A stretch of 64,000 bases of DNA from Shimazuella alba (GTDB lineage: Bacteria; Bacillota; Bacilli; Thermoactinomycetales; Thermoactinomycetaceae), in contig NZ_WUUL01000016.1 of NCBI RefSeq assembly GCF_009831235.1, forward strand, positions 1 through 64,000. Reading direction: 5' to 3'. Below are positions 1 through 7,424 of the stretch, piece by piece. The translations under genes were made by a program, and so were the position numbers. Each line of letters starts with the position of its first letter. Position 1 is the stretch's first letter. The notes under the pieces are model-generated. The model saw nothing but the letters and a program-made list of their open reading frames with translations, was not told where the DNA came from and did not search any database.

Positions 1-44
1 AAAAAAGTCTTTCCCGATGTTATCTGTACTATTCATATGAACCT

Positions 45-66
45 CTCCCACTTATAGAAGTGGGAG
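45..66 (-). repeat. right-end hairpin of an IS605/IS1341-type element
   Basis: A perfect 9-bp stem (CTCCCACTT / AAGTGGGAG) with a 4-nt ATAG loop lies immediately beyond the stop codon of the decayed tnpB. IS200/IS605 elements carry a subterminal hairpin at this position, and it forms the 3' part of the TnpB guide RNA. Position and shape are seen; the role is inferred from the family. Confidence 0.65.
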
Positions 67-73
67 TTTCTTG

Positions 74-1040
74 CTAATTCTCCTTGCAGACAGGACATGT
101 ATGACTGGTGTAAAACTCCTTTACTCCATGTAAGCGAATCCCTTGTATCTCCAGCTTATACGCTAAATAAGCATGCACTTTTCCAAAGGACCAATTCAAC
201 AAACGCTGTGCTTGTTTTCGACTCGCCTTCTTTTTCTTTCGTGTATGTCGCTGTACGCCATCGGATCCACCGAGGTGTACATCCGAAACTTCTTGCGCTA
301 AGTATCAATCGACGAATTGCTTCGTTGTCTGGTGCAACGCATCGCGCAATTGTCGTTTCGATTCCGTACGAATAAATTGTTTCACCTTTTGATATCGCTT
401 CCAATTACGCAATCCTTTTTTACATTTCGCTAATAAACGCGAAATGGCAGCCAATTTTTTATTGCGCAAACGGTGAATCGAGCGCACTTTACGTCCTGTG
501 ATCACGACTGCATCCCCTTTTTCACAAAAAGGCAGAAATCTCCCCCGAATCGACCTTGACTGCTCGCTGTTGCTGATATGGCTCAGCTGTAATACTGTCT
601 TCATAGGTAACCGAAAGATAAAGTTCGTTTTCTCTTTGATCAACGCCTTCCGGCAAATTGCGCGTACGTATCACAATCGACTTTTCCCGTTTCCCATCAT
701 GACTCCCCATACTCAGCGCGATTTTGCCATCCGCATGGATTACAAATCCATCTTTTGCCCATTTGGTATTGAAGTGTTGTTTTTGCCAATAAGGATAACA
801 TATCCCTTTGACTTTTTTGCGCAGCGCTTGTCATGCACTTTCTCGTGCGAAAAGATATGTATGGCAAACGACTTGCGTCGATTGGCTATACAAATGAAAT
901 TGTCGCTTGGTGGCACGTTGCAATTGGGTTTTGGAGATTCACTTTCCGCCATGATTCAGCCCAAAATATTTCGCGATTTGTACGCAATCTAGGTCGCTGG
1001 TAGATGCGCGAAACGGCACTTTTTTACTGCGTATCATCAT
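74..1040 (-). pseudogene. tnpB: decayed TnpB (IS1341-type RNA-guided nuclease/transposase accessory)
   Basis: Pieces of one TnpB are spread over several frames on the minus strand. The start has an intact GGAGG site 5 nt before ATG, and the first piece reads MMIRSKKVPFRAS. Next come fragments with SQSTQVVCHTYLFARES and HFNTKWAKDGFVIHADGK. About 305-643 has the GRKVRSIHRLRNKKLAA stretch followed by DALHQTTKQFV. The last piece carries RKQAQRLLNWSF and SHTCPVCKEN. Several frameshifts separate them, and the protein stops right after the first CPxC pair, so the second half of the zinc finger is deleted. It cannot encode an active nuclease. The family call is firm because fragment order matches TnpB; exact frameshift points were not mapped. 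Confidence 0.85.
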
Positions 1041-1129
1041 CTTCACCTCCTCGCTACATACAGGAACAAACGATCTGGATACTGAATATACCAAAAAAAG
1101 AGAATAAATAATAAAAACCAAAGATTGTC

Positions 1130-1215
1130 AAACTTTCGATTGGCACTCCGTTTTGGGTGCCAGATCTCGTCTGAAGCACCATTCATCTCACCGCTTGTAA
1201 AAGCGGGAGGATTCT
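1130..1215 (-). repeat. orphan IS605-type right-end / guide-RNA scaffold-like hairpins
   Basis: Two hairpins sit back to back: GGCAC...GTGCC at 1142-1161, and CCGCTT-gtaa-AAGCGG at 1191-1206. Layout and surrounding sequence resemble the transcribed right end of an IS1341-type element read on the minus strand. No tnpB lies on its expected 5' side, where the MATE gene sits instead. It is therefore a solo end or a relic of a second element. Confidence 0.45.
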
Positions 1216-1228
1216 GTCGCCTATTTGT

Positions 1229-1269
1229 TAAAAATTTCTGCACCCCTCCTACAAGCGTAGATGGGGTGC
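1229..1269 (-). terminator. intrinsic terminator of the MATE gene
   Basis: GCACCCC / GGGGTGC stem (1240-1246 and 1263-1269), followed on the minus strand by a T run, 12 nt past the MATE stop codon. Confidence 0.75.
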
Positions 1270-1280
1270 TTTGATTTCTA

Positions 1281-2852
1281 TTACTTTTCGATTAGCAGGT
1301 ACTCAACCACCCTAAACGGCTTTTGCTTTGGAGTCATTTGCCACCACCTCTGGGAATAGAAGCACCATCCCACACGAAGGCAGACAAGCAAGCCTGGCTT
1401 AAATGGTTTAGGCACCCACCGATCAGTATAGAAATACCATCCCAACAGGATGATTTTCATCAGCGTTGCCACTATTTGAAGTGAGGAAACCCAGATCAAG
1501 TCCATCTCTTTCCCCCAGAAGAGAAGGGTAACGCCCCACGATCCATTCACCACCAAAGCACTGGTCGAAATGATCTGTTTCGACTTTACCTGCCTTAGAG
1601 AATGTGTCAGGATCTGATGAGTTTGATTGAGCCCATGGGCAAACACGAGAAACAAGAGCCACATCTGCGTCATCTCTACAAGACTCTTGTCGTCCGTAAA
1701 GAACAATGTAGTCACCCATGGACCAATGAGATAAGTTCCCATCAGTACAACGATACTGCTGAGTGTGCCCACTAGAAGTGTCGTCCTAGTAAAGCGGCGG
1801 ATTTCTATGTAATCTTCGTCCCCATAATAATTAGAGACATAGGCACCGATCACTGGATACAACCCCGTAAAAAGCGCAAGGGGGACTAGTGTGATCTGGT
1901 TAGCGATCCGCTGAGAAGCCATCAGATCTGCTCCATGGCTTTGGAGAATATGCCAAAAGAGCGCAATACAGGCTTGGAAAGTCAGCTTGTCGAAAATCAA
2001 AGGCCAAGCTTCTTTGCATGTATGCCATTGAAAGCTCCAGTCTAGGCGTAGTTTGACGACGCGATTGGAAAATACCGGATGTCGGCGCAACATGATAGCG
2101 AGAGCAAAGACCTGAATCGCAATCGCAACTACATTTGCACATGCCACACCCCTAAGTCCGAGATCGAAAACCTTCACTGCAATAATTCCGAGCGTAAGAT
2201 GGGTCAGGAGCAGACAAGATGCTGCAATCGTAACACTCTTTGTTTTTTTGAGGCTGTTAAGTGTACTTGTGAGGCTACTGGCGATCGAACTAAAAACTAC
2301 GCATCCGATAATAACTTGGAAATAGGGTGCTCCTTGCACAGCTACTGCGTGCTCTGCTCCCCCAAGTTCCAAAATTTCTGTAGGAAACGCAATCGCAAGT
2401 CCACCAACCAGCAAACCCAGCATCAGACTAGAGTAGAGGGAGTTGTAGGTGATGTACTGTATCAGCACCATCCCAGGATTAATTCTTGCTTCCTCTTTTG
2501 CTTTATCGAGTACTACGCCACGACCATTTCCTGCATCCACTTTTACTTTTTCCAGACAAGCAGGCAGATTAGCTAGCTTTTCACTGGTCGACTGTCCGAT
2601 ATATCTACCAGTCACCATCTTGATGCCGTTTTTGTCGATGCTCACAAAGAAAAAGTAAATAATGGCAGTTGCAGCGACGCCAGAGATCGCCATCATACCT
2701 GAAGGTGCGATAAGCGCCATATTGATGAAATCTCCCAAGTCGGTCAATATTTTTGTGAAGGAAGACCACTTGGTCTTACTCAGCACTCCCATATAGGCAG
2801 GTGTCTTTCGGTGCTTCCCACGAGGGCTTTTCCTGTGCTTTCCGCGATTCAT
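1281..2852 (-). CDS. MATE-family multidrug/metabolite efflux protein
   Basis: A 523-residue polytopic membrane protein of the multidrug and toxin extrusion (MATE) family, which exports organic compounds using Na+ or H+ gradients. About twelve hydrophobic segments run from residue 35 to 490, with the MATE-like SQRIANQITLVPLALFTGLYPVIG repeat region in the second half. The N-terminus is basic and contains a short tandem repeat (RGKHRKSP / RGKHRKTP). ATG is preceded by a GAAGGA site. A strong Fur-box-like sequence covers the promoter, so expression is probably repressed by iron. Some iron-regulated MATE proteins export siderophores, but no siderophore genes are in the window, so the substrate is unknown. 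Confidence 0.85.
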   Translation of the reverse strand: MNRGKHRKSPRGKHRKTPAYMGVLSKTKWSSFTKILTDLGDFINMALIAPSGMMAISGVAATAIIYFFFVSIDKNGIKMVTGRYIGQSTSEKLANLPACLEKVKVDAGNGRGVVLDKAKEEARINPGMVLIQYITYNSLYSSLMLGLLVGGLAIAFPTEILELGGAEHAVAVQGAPYFQVIIGCVVFSSIASSLTSTLNSLKKTKSVTIAASCLLLTHLTLGIIAVKVFDLGLRGVACANVVAIAIQVFALAIMLRRHPVFSNRVVKLRLDWSFQWHTCKEAWPLIFDKLTFQACIALFWHILQSHGADLMASQRIANQITLVPLALFTGLYPVIGAYVSNYYGDEDYIEIRRFTRTTLLVGTLSSIVVLMGTYLIGPWVTTLFFTDDKSLVEMTQMWLLFLVFAHGLNQTHQILTHSLRQVKSKQIISTSALVVNGSWGVTLLFWGKEMDLIWVSSLQIVATLMKIILLGWYFYTDRWVPKPFKPGLLVCLRVGWCFYSQRWWQMTPKQKPFRVVEYLLIEK

Positions 2853-2871
2853 CCTATATCCTTCATTAGTT

Positions 2872-2899
2872 GAGAACGATTATCATTATCCATAGTATA
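2872..2899 (-). promoter_or_regulatory. Fur box overlapping the MATE promoter
   Basis: The minus strand at 2872-2890 matches the 19-bp Fur consensus GATAATGATAATCATTATC at 17 of 19 positions. It lies just downstream of a TATACT -10-like hexamer (2894-2899) and 20 nt before the ATG of the exporter. This suggests repression when iron is plentiful. Confidence 0.7.
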
Positions 2900-2979
2900 C
2901 AATAGAAAAGAAAAAAACACCTTACCTTTCTGAACTATTTTCACCTATGGTACAATAATTGCTTGTAGGAGGTCTCTTT

Positions 2980-3306
2980 ATGCTACTTTCAGGCAAGTTA
3001 AATAAAATACGTACTTTTGCCCTGCTCTTGATTTTTTTAGGGGTAGGAGTTATGTACATTGGTTTCCTAGCGCCTAGTTGGATGCCTTTATTTTTTGCTT
3101 TGGGAATTCTGTTTGTGATGGGCAGTGTGGGAATCTATTTTTGGGTTGGTATTTTATCTACGCAATCATTACCTGTTACCTGTCCAGAATGCGGGAAACC
3201 AACCAAAGTACTTGGTCGCAAAGATCAATGCATGCACTGTAAAGCGATTTTATCAGTGGACCCAAAAGATGCACCGGAAAATAAAAAAGAAGAGCCACTG
3301 TCTTAA
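2980..3306 (+). CDS. ygzB: UPF0295 family membrane protein YgzB
   Basis: A 108-residue protein. KLNKIRTFALLL at the N-terminus matches the Bacillus YgzB family, with two hydrophobic segments (about residues 10-30 and 37-58) and a zinc-ribbon-like C-terminus with CPECGK and CMHC. The function of the family is unknown. The start at 2980 is chosen because AGGAGGT lies 6 nt upstream; an in-frame TTG at 2959 is upstream of that site. It converges on perR, its usual Bacillus neighbour, and the two genes share a terminator. Confidence 0.85.
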   Translation: MLLSGKLNKIRTFALLLIFLGVGVMYIGFLAPSWMPLFFALGILFVMGSVGIYFWVGILSTQSLPVTCPECGKPTKVLGRKDQCMHCKAILSVDPKDAPENKKEEPLS

Positions 3307-3326
3307 GACTAGTGCTCTTCTTTTTT
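3284..3326. terminator. shared bidirectional terminator of ygzB and perR
   Basis: AAGAAGAGCCACT and AGTGCTCTTCTT form a long stem with one bulge, flanked by A and T runs. The stem includes the 3' ends of both convergent genes, which are only 2 bp apart. Confidence 0.8.
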
Positions 3327-3758
3327 ATTTAATTCTTTTTGACACACAGGACAGGTACCATAAAATTCAAGCCGATGTGTATTCACTTGATATCCAGTCA
3401 TTTCACTCGCTGATTCTTCTACTTGGGACAAGACCGGATAATCGAAATCTGTAATATGCCCGCAGTTATGACAGATAACATGATAATGATCATCCATATT
3501 GGCATCAAATCGGCTCGATGCATCACCATAGGTAAGTTCTCGAACTAAGCCAGCCTCTCGAAACAATCGCAAATTATTGTATACAGTTGCAACACTCATA
3601 TTTGGGAAGTTACCAGATAAAGACTTATATATATCATCAGCAGTTGGATGATGTATGCTGGACAACAAATATTGCAGAATGGCATGCCTCTGAGGGGTCA
3701 TGCGAACTCCCTGTACCTTTAAAGTTTCCACTGCCTCCATCAATCGGCCGTCCGCCAT
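3309..3758 (-). CDS. perR: peroxide-responsive repressor PerR (Fur family)
   Basis: A 149-residue metal-dependent repressor of peroxide-stress genes, acting in the cytoplasm. VRMTPQRHAILQYL and NMSVATVYNNLRLFREAGLV (about residues 18-70) form the winged helix. HYHVICHNCGHI and CPVCQKEL provide the CxxC pairs of the structural zinc site, and the His and Asp residues of the sensing site are present (MDDHYH). Length and sequence follow B. subtilis PerR closely. GAGGTG lies 7 nt before the ATG. The 44-bp gap to nth contains an inverted repeat that may be its own operator, since PerR commonly autoregulates. Confidence 0.95.
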   Translation of the reverse strand: MADGRLMEAVETLKVQGVRMTPQRHAILQYLLSSIHHPTADDIYKSLSGNFPNMSVATVYNNLRLFREAGLVRELTYGDASSRFDANMDDHYHVICHNCGHITDFDYPVLSQVEESASEMTGYQVNTHRLEFYGTCPVCQKELNKKEEH

Positions 3759-3784
3759 TTCCGTTCACCTCGATTATAAAAATG

Positions 3785-3800
3785 ATTCTAACTTTAGAAT
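3785..3800 (-). promoter_or_regulatory. inverted repeat upstream of perR, candidate PerR operator
   Basis: ATTCTAA-CT-TTAGAAT is a perfect 7-bp inverted repeat 27 bp upstream of the perR start. It is AT-rich like a Per box (TTATAATNATTATAA) but has a 2-bp spacer and only partial similarity. Autoregulation is inferred. Confidence 0.4.
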
Positions 3801-3802
3801 AA

Positions 3803-4450
3803 CTATTTGCTTATAATCTTGTCAATGTTTGATTGCCCATATTTGCACAAGGGCAACAGATCACAGCGTGAACATTTGGGATTTCTTGCCATGCAAAGTC
3901 TTCGACCATGCCAAATAAGTTGGTGATGAGTATCCAACCACTTTTTCTTTGCAATCTTTTTTGTCAGCTGTTTCTCTGTCTCTATTGGTGTTTCACTTTT
4001 CACTAAGGCTAACCGGTTAGAAACCCTCTGCACATGTGTATCAACCGCTAACGCTGGGATACCGAATGCGTTACTCAGCACCACACTTGCAGTTTTCCTC
4101 CCTACTCCAGGCAATGCTTCTAATGCTTCGCGTTCCATTGGAACTTGTCCATTGTATTCTTCTACTAGTATGCGACAGGTTTGATAAATATTTTTACTTT
4201 TATTACGAAACAATCCCAATCCTCTTATTTCGTTTGCTAATTGAGCTTCAGTCATGGTCAACATAACTTCTGCTGTTGGATATTTCTCAAACAAACCTTT
4301 TGTCACTTTATTTACTTGTACATCTGTAGACTGCGCAGAGAGAATTGTTGCAATTAATAGTTGAAATGGAGTGTCAAATTCGAGCTCGCAATGGGCGTCT
4401 GGATACATATTAGCTAAAGTTTCTAGTATTTTCTTTGCTGAGACTCGCAA
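3803..4450 (-). CDS. nth: endonuclease III (base-excision repair glycosylase/AP lyase)
   Basis: A 215-residue DNA glycosylase that removes oxidised pyrimidines and cleaves abasic sites. The helix-hairpin-helix LPGVGRKTASVV (113-124) holds catalytic Lys119, and Asp137 lies in AVDTHVQR. The C-terminus has the four-cysteine 4Fe-4S motif C-x6-C-x2-C-x5-C. It starts at TTG, 7 nt after AGGAGGT. It follows the methyltransferase gene by a few bases and precedes perR by 44 bp, so part of its transcript may read into perR. Confidence 0.95.
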   Translation of the reverse strand: MRVSAKKILETLANMYPDAHCELEFDTPFQLLIATILSAQSTDVQVNKVTKGLFEKYPTAEVMLTMTEAQLANEIRGLGLFRNKSKNIYQTCRILVEEYNGQVPMEREALEALPGVGRKTASVVLSNAFGIPALAVDTHVQRVSNRLALVKSETPIETEKQLTKKIAKKKWLDTHHQLIWHGRRLCMARNPKCSRCDLLPLCKYGQSNIDKIISK

Positions 4451-4455
4451 CTGTC

Positions 4456-5241
4456 CTACCTCCTTGCTATCTTCACTGCTTCTACAACCAATTCTTCACT
4501 AGCGGCATCAAATGGTGCATGATAAAAAGAACCATAGCGGTTTTGTATTTTAAAACCACAGACAGCTAACAAATGACTGAGCTCCGATGGAAAAGCATAA
4601 CGTAGACGAATTTTTGTTTTTTGTCGATTCAATGACTCGCCACGAATATTAAATCGTTCCGTATACCTAGTGATATGAGCAATTTGATTAAAAGTGTCTA
4701 ACTCCATAAAATCGTATACTTCAATCTCGTCCTCACCAGCAGGAAAAGTTCCGCGGAAAGTATATTTCCCTTCCATTTCTGTCAACTTACGTAAATGAGG
4801 AACAAAAACATGAAATGCAAACATGCCCCCTTCATCTAAATGCCGTCGTATACTTTTCAATGCACTGAGTTGATCACGAACATTGATTAACTGCAAAAAT
4901 GACCGGTCAGGCATGATGACTAATGGGAAGGTTTTACCTGGGACATGAAAATTAGTGATACTAGCCTCTACCCATTTGATTTTGTGACCGAGACCTAGAT
5001 CGTCTGCTTTTTTCTTTGCAATCTTTAGCTTTTCTGCACTAAAGTCTACTCCAAAAACTTCAATACCCTCTTGTGCAATCGCAATGCTACAACGACCTGT
5101 CCCACAACCTAGTTCAATAACCGGCCCGCCAATTTGCTTTGCTAATTCCACAAAATAAGTGATATCTTGATCAAAGTCATTTGTACTGCCACTGAAAAAA
5201 TTGTAATAGTCGGTCATAATGGGTTCCAAATTTCTCCCCAT
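4456..5241 (-). CDS. class I SAM-dependent methyltransferase
   Basis: A 261-residue Rossmann-fold methyltransferase. Motif I is VIELGCGTGRCSIAIA (about residues 41-56), then GVDFSAEKL (motif II) and VIMPDRSFLQL (motif IV region). The C-terminal half has the beta-rich FRGTFPAGEDEIEVYDF part seen in small-molecule methyltransferases. The substrate cannot be read from the sequence. GAGGAAGG precedes the ATG. It lies between bcp and nth, all on one strand, with short gaps. Confidence 0.8.
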   Translation of the reverse strand: MGRNLEPIMTDYYNFFSGSTNDFDQDITYFVELAKQIGGPVIELGCGTGRCSIAIAQEGIEVFGVDFSAEKLKIAKKKADDLGLGHKIKWVEASITNFHVPGKTFPLVIMPDRSFLQLINVRDQLSALKSIRRHLDEGGMFAFHVFVPHLRKLTEMEGKYTFRGTFPAGEDEIEVYDFMELDTFNQIAHITRYTERFNIRGESLNRQKTKIRLRYAFPSELSHLLAVCGFKIQNRYGSFYHAPFDAASEELVVEAVKIARR

Positions 5242-5265
5242 TTAGTTCCTTCCTCTCTTCTCTAT

Positions 5266-5733
5266 CTAGGTAAGGTTTTCTTTTATATAACTCAAAGCTT
5301 CTGCTACATGGTCCTTTACTTTCACTTTTCGAAAAATCTTTACAATTTTTCCTTCTCCATCAATGATAAAGGTTGATCGTTCAATTCCAACACCTGTTTT
5401 ACCAAACATCGTCTTTTCTTTCAATACGTCATACTCTTTGCAAACAGTTTCTTCTGTATCACTTAGCAGTAAAAATGGTAGATCATATTTATCTACGAAT
5501 TTACGGTGTGATGCTGCGTTATCTCTACTAACTCCGAGTATGACTGCATTTACATCTGCAAAATGCTGGTGTGCATCACGAAAATCACAAGCTTCTGTCG
5601 TACAACCTGGTGTGTTATCTTTTGGATAAAAATATAAAACTACGTTTTTCCCGCGAAAATCTGACAGGGACACCTCGGGTCCTTTATTGGAGAGCAGCGT
5701 AAAATCTGGTGCAATATCTCCTTCATTAATCAT
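5266..5733 (-). CDS. bcp: thioredoxin-dependent thiol peroxidase (Bcp/PrxQ)
   Basis: A 155-residue atypical 2-Cys peroxiredoxin that reduces hydroperoxides with thioredoxin. KDNTPGCTTEACDFRD has the peroxidatic Cys44 and resolving Cys49, and FYPKDNTPGCT is the Bcp signature. The start at 5733 is chosen because GGAGGTG lies 7 nt upstream; an in-frame upstream start would place that site inside the gene. In Bacillus the bcp homologue (ygaF) is next to gsaB and perR, and both are in this window, though here gsaB is 12 kb away. Confidence 0.92.
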   Translation of the reverse strand: MINEGDIAPDFTLLSNKGPEVSLSDFRGKNVVLYFYPKDNTPGCTTEACDFRDAHQHFADVNAVILGVSRDNAASHRKFVDKYDLPFLLLSDTEETVCKEYDVLKEKTMFGKTGVGIERSTFIIDGEGKIVKIFRKVKVKDHVAEALSYIKENLT

Positions 5734-5925
5734 GTCGAAACACCTCCAAAACAAGCATCATATTATTTTATCATTTTGCTTGATACTCCGCTATAAGAGT
5801 ACTGTTTCTCATTATGCTCGATCAAATTACATACGATTCACTTCGATTAATGAAACTAAAATAATAGTAAAGATTAAAATATTATTGGGTAAAAAAATCA
5901 AGGAAGGTTTCGTTTTTTAAAAATT

Positions 5926-5948
5926 AAAAAAGCCGTCTTATGACGACT
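5926..5948 (-). terminator. terminator after the small gene at 6061-6297
   Basis: AGTCGTC-ATAA-GACGGCT stem followed by T5 on the minus strand. In the remainder of the 5734-6060 gap I see only the inverted repeat at 6019-6052. Confidence 0.6.
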
Positions 5949-6018
5949 CTCGTCTACTATATCTAACTAACTTCCGCATCTACACTTGGTGGCAAGTGGC
6001 TCTTTTGCATTATGTATG

Positions 6019-6052
6019 TTGCAGGAAGATCAAGTTCTCGACCTTCCTGCAA
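6019..6052. repeat. 10-bp perfect inverted repeat
   Basis: TTGCAGGAAG and CTTCCTGCAA separated by 14 nt, directly downstream of the stop codon of the 6061-6297 gene. There is no T run on either side, so it is more likely an mRNA-end or processing hairpin than a terminator. Confidence 0.5.
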
Positions 6053-6060
6053 AGCGATTC

Positions 6061-6297
6061 TCACTCTGGGTGTTGAAGACCGGCCATCTTGGTCACTTCA
6101 TCAAGGATTTCTATATCCTTCCTAGTAAGCGAATCCCAAGCTGGAAAAACAAAGTTGCCCAGATTTGCTTTTGCAAACTCCGCTGAGAAAATGCTCATGG
6201 CATGAAACACAGCAGCCGCATCCTTCAGTGGCCGAGATCCTTCTCTGAGTTTATTCGTGATCTCACGACATGTCTTAGGATCCAAGGATGTTGCCAT
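6061..6297 (-). CDS. hypothetical small protein
   Basis: A 78-residue soluble, probably helical protein that I do not recognise. MATSLDPKTCREITNKLREG at the N-terminus is followed by a mixed-charge helical stretch and ends TKMAGLQHPE. The ATG is preceded by GGAGG at good spacing, and a hairpin and a terminator follow, so it looks like an independent gene. It lies next to the gerP group but shows no Ger motif. Confidence 0.65.
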   Translation of the reverse strand: MATSLDPKTCREITNKLREGSRPLKDAAAVFHAMSIFSAEFAKANLGNFVFPAWDSLTRKDIEILDEVTKMAGLQHPE

Positions 6298-6403
6298 GAC
6301 TCCTCCAAACTAGGTCGAATCGACGTTGGAACAATTACATTATACTTTTAATTTATGAAATAGTCATTATAATTCTTGTTATCCGTCCCTCTGACTACAA
6401 AAG

Positions 6404-6436
6404 AAAAAGCACTTCTAACCATTTGGAAGTGCTTTT
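6404..6436. terminator. bidirectional terminator downstream of gerPB
   Basis: AAAAAGCACTTC and GAAGTGCTTTTT form a 12-bp perfect stem with a 9-nt loop, 11 bp past the gerPB stop. Confidence 0.85.
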
Positions 6437-6446
6437 TAGAACTCTA

Positions 6447-6695
6447 TTACGGCGGGCCTACCGGCCCAGGTCTTGGTGGGGTTATCGGAGGACGCCTGAC
6501 TGGCGCCTCTGGTCTTTCTGGTTGTTCCCCACGTCTTTCTTCTTCCTTTGTAGGTGGTAGAGTCTCCTTTGGTTGTTCATACGTGTAGTTTTCAGTATGT
6601 GATTGATTTTGTGTATTAATGACTGTCCCTATGTTAAAAGAAGAACAATCCTGTAAAAGGTTTATTTTGATACAACCAATTTTTATGTGAATCAT
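6447..6695 (-). CDS. gerPB: GerPB-like spore germination protein
   Basis: An 82-residue protein. The N-terminal half (IKIGCIKINLLQDCSSFNIG...) matches the small GerP family (GerPB in particular: short hydrophobic strands, then FxIG). The C-terminal half is a proline/glutamate/arginine-rich tail (PERPEAPVRRPP...PRPGPVGPP). In Bacillus, GerP proteins are made in the mother cell and affect permeability of the coat to germinants. Its ATG overlaps the stop of gerPA (TAATG), so the two are probably translationally coupled. The B assignment rests on gene order as well as weak sequence similarity. Confidence 0.65.
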   Translation of the reverse strand: MIHIKIGCIKINLLQDCSSFNIGTVINTQNQSHTENYTYEQPKETLPPTKEEERRGEQPERPEAPVRRPPITPPRPGPVGPP

Positions 6696-6913
6696 TAAAT
6701 GGGCACAACCTTCGACTGATCGGCTAAATCAGGATCAATATTGATATTTCGTTCAAAATCAGCATTTCTGGAAAAATCACCCACAGGAGATGAACCACCG
6801 ACTGATTTGGTGTGGCTCTCTGCCCCAACATTAATTGTGTTACCAAAGTTTACGGAGGCGGAGCTGGACACACTGTTGATTCGAAGGTTAAAAATATTGT
6901 TGATCGTTCCCAC
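6695..6913 (-). CDS. gerPA: GerPA/GerPF-like spore germination protein
   Basis: A 72-residue protein of the GerPA/GerPF family: VNFGNTINVGAESHTKSVGG in the middle and NIDPDLADQSKV at the C-terminus match the family's FGD...SP...K and DxDxxDQ pattern. It starts at GTG after GGAGG. It lies between the Hsp20-like gene and gerPB, the order gerPA-gerPB being that of Bacillus. Role in coat permeability during germination is inferred from the family. Confidence 0.75.
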   Translation of the reverse strand: MGTINNIFNLRINSVSSSASVNFGNTINVGAESHTKSVGGSSPVGDFSRNADFERNINIDPDLADQSKVVPI

Positions 6914-6928
6914 CGTCTCCTCCTCCTA

Positions 6929-7318
6929 TCATCCAGGTTGTTTACGGTAACGTAATTCCAAAACACCTTTTTTATAACGCGCTGATGAATACTTCTGAAA
7001 AACTTTATCCCGAAGTGGTATCGTTCTTTCAAACACGCCGCGTTTTCGCTCCATCAACGAAGACTCATACGCCTCATAGGGGGATTCAAATGAGCCCTTT
7101 ATCTTAAGATCTGTATCTTCTACTTGGAAGTCAACAGTATGAATATTTTCCATCCCAGGCAAGTTGATCACAACAATCACTTCATTTCGTGAGTGGTAAA
7201 CATCTGCAATCGGTTCTGAGGGGGGAGAAGAACTGATTTGACCCATTTCGTTAAAAAAATCTTCTCCAAGAAAAGCTTTCGCCAACTCATGTACTTGAGA
7301 AAAATTATGTTTTTTCAT
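6929..7318 (-). CDS. Hsp20/alpha-crystallin family protein, likely spore-associated
   Basis: A 129-residue small heat-shock-type protein. The alpha-crystallin domain spans about residues 35-125: ADVYHSRNEVIVVINLPGM, then the LKIKGSF strand, then the FERTIPLRD strand, ending in KKGVLELRY (the GxLxLxxxK position). Bacillus spores contain related proteins such as CotP. It is the first gene of the minus-strand gerPA-gerPB group, and the likely SigK promoter upstream suggests mother-cell expression late in sporulation. Confidence 0.8.
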   Translation of the reverse strand: MKKHNFSQVHELAKAFLGEDFFNEMGQISSSPPSEPIADVYHSRNEVIVVINLPGMENIHTVDFQVEDTDLKIKGSFESPYEAYESSLMERKRGVFERTIPLRDKVFQKYSSARYKKGVLELRYRKQPG

Positions 7319-7349
7319 GATTCTCTCCCCCTCTATCCTGTCGTTAGCC

Positions 7350-7377
7350 TAGTTTATGCGTCATGAGAAGAGATGGT
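7350..7377 (-). promoter_or_regulatory. SigK-like promoter of the Hsp20-gerPA-gerPB group
   Basis: CATAAACTA (minus strand, 7350-7358) fits the SigK -10 pattern CATANNNTA. An AC dinucleotide lies 17 bp upstream (7376-7377), as in SigK -35 elements. The B. subtilis gerP operon uses SigK. Confidence 0.55.
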
Positions 7378-7382
7378 CACTC

Positions 7383-7391
7383 CATATACTA
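7383..7391 (+). promoter_or_regulatory. SigK-like -10 element of gerPC
   Basis: CATATACTA matches CATANNNTA exactly and lies 33 bp before the gerPC ATG. I see no clear -35 AC at the expected spacing, so this one is weaker than the divergent promoter. Confidence 0.4.
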
Positions 7392-7424
7392 AAAGAAATG
7401 ACTAATTTCATGGAGGATAATCTT

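Noticed and set aside
97-992. Plus-strand open frames across 97-375 and 498-992
   Set aside because: They lie antisense to the fragments of tnpB and show no ribosome-binding site or family features.
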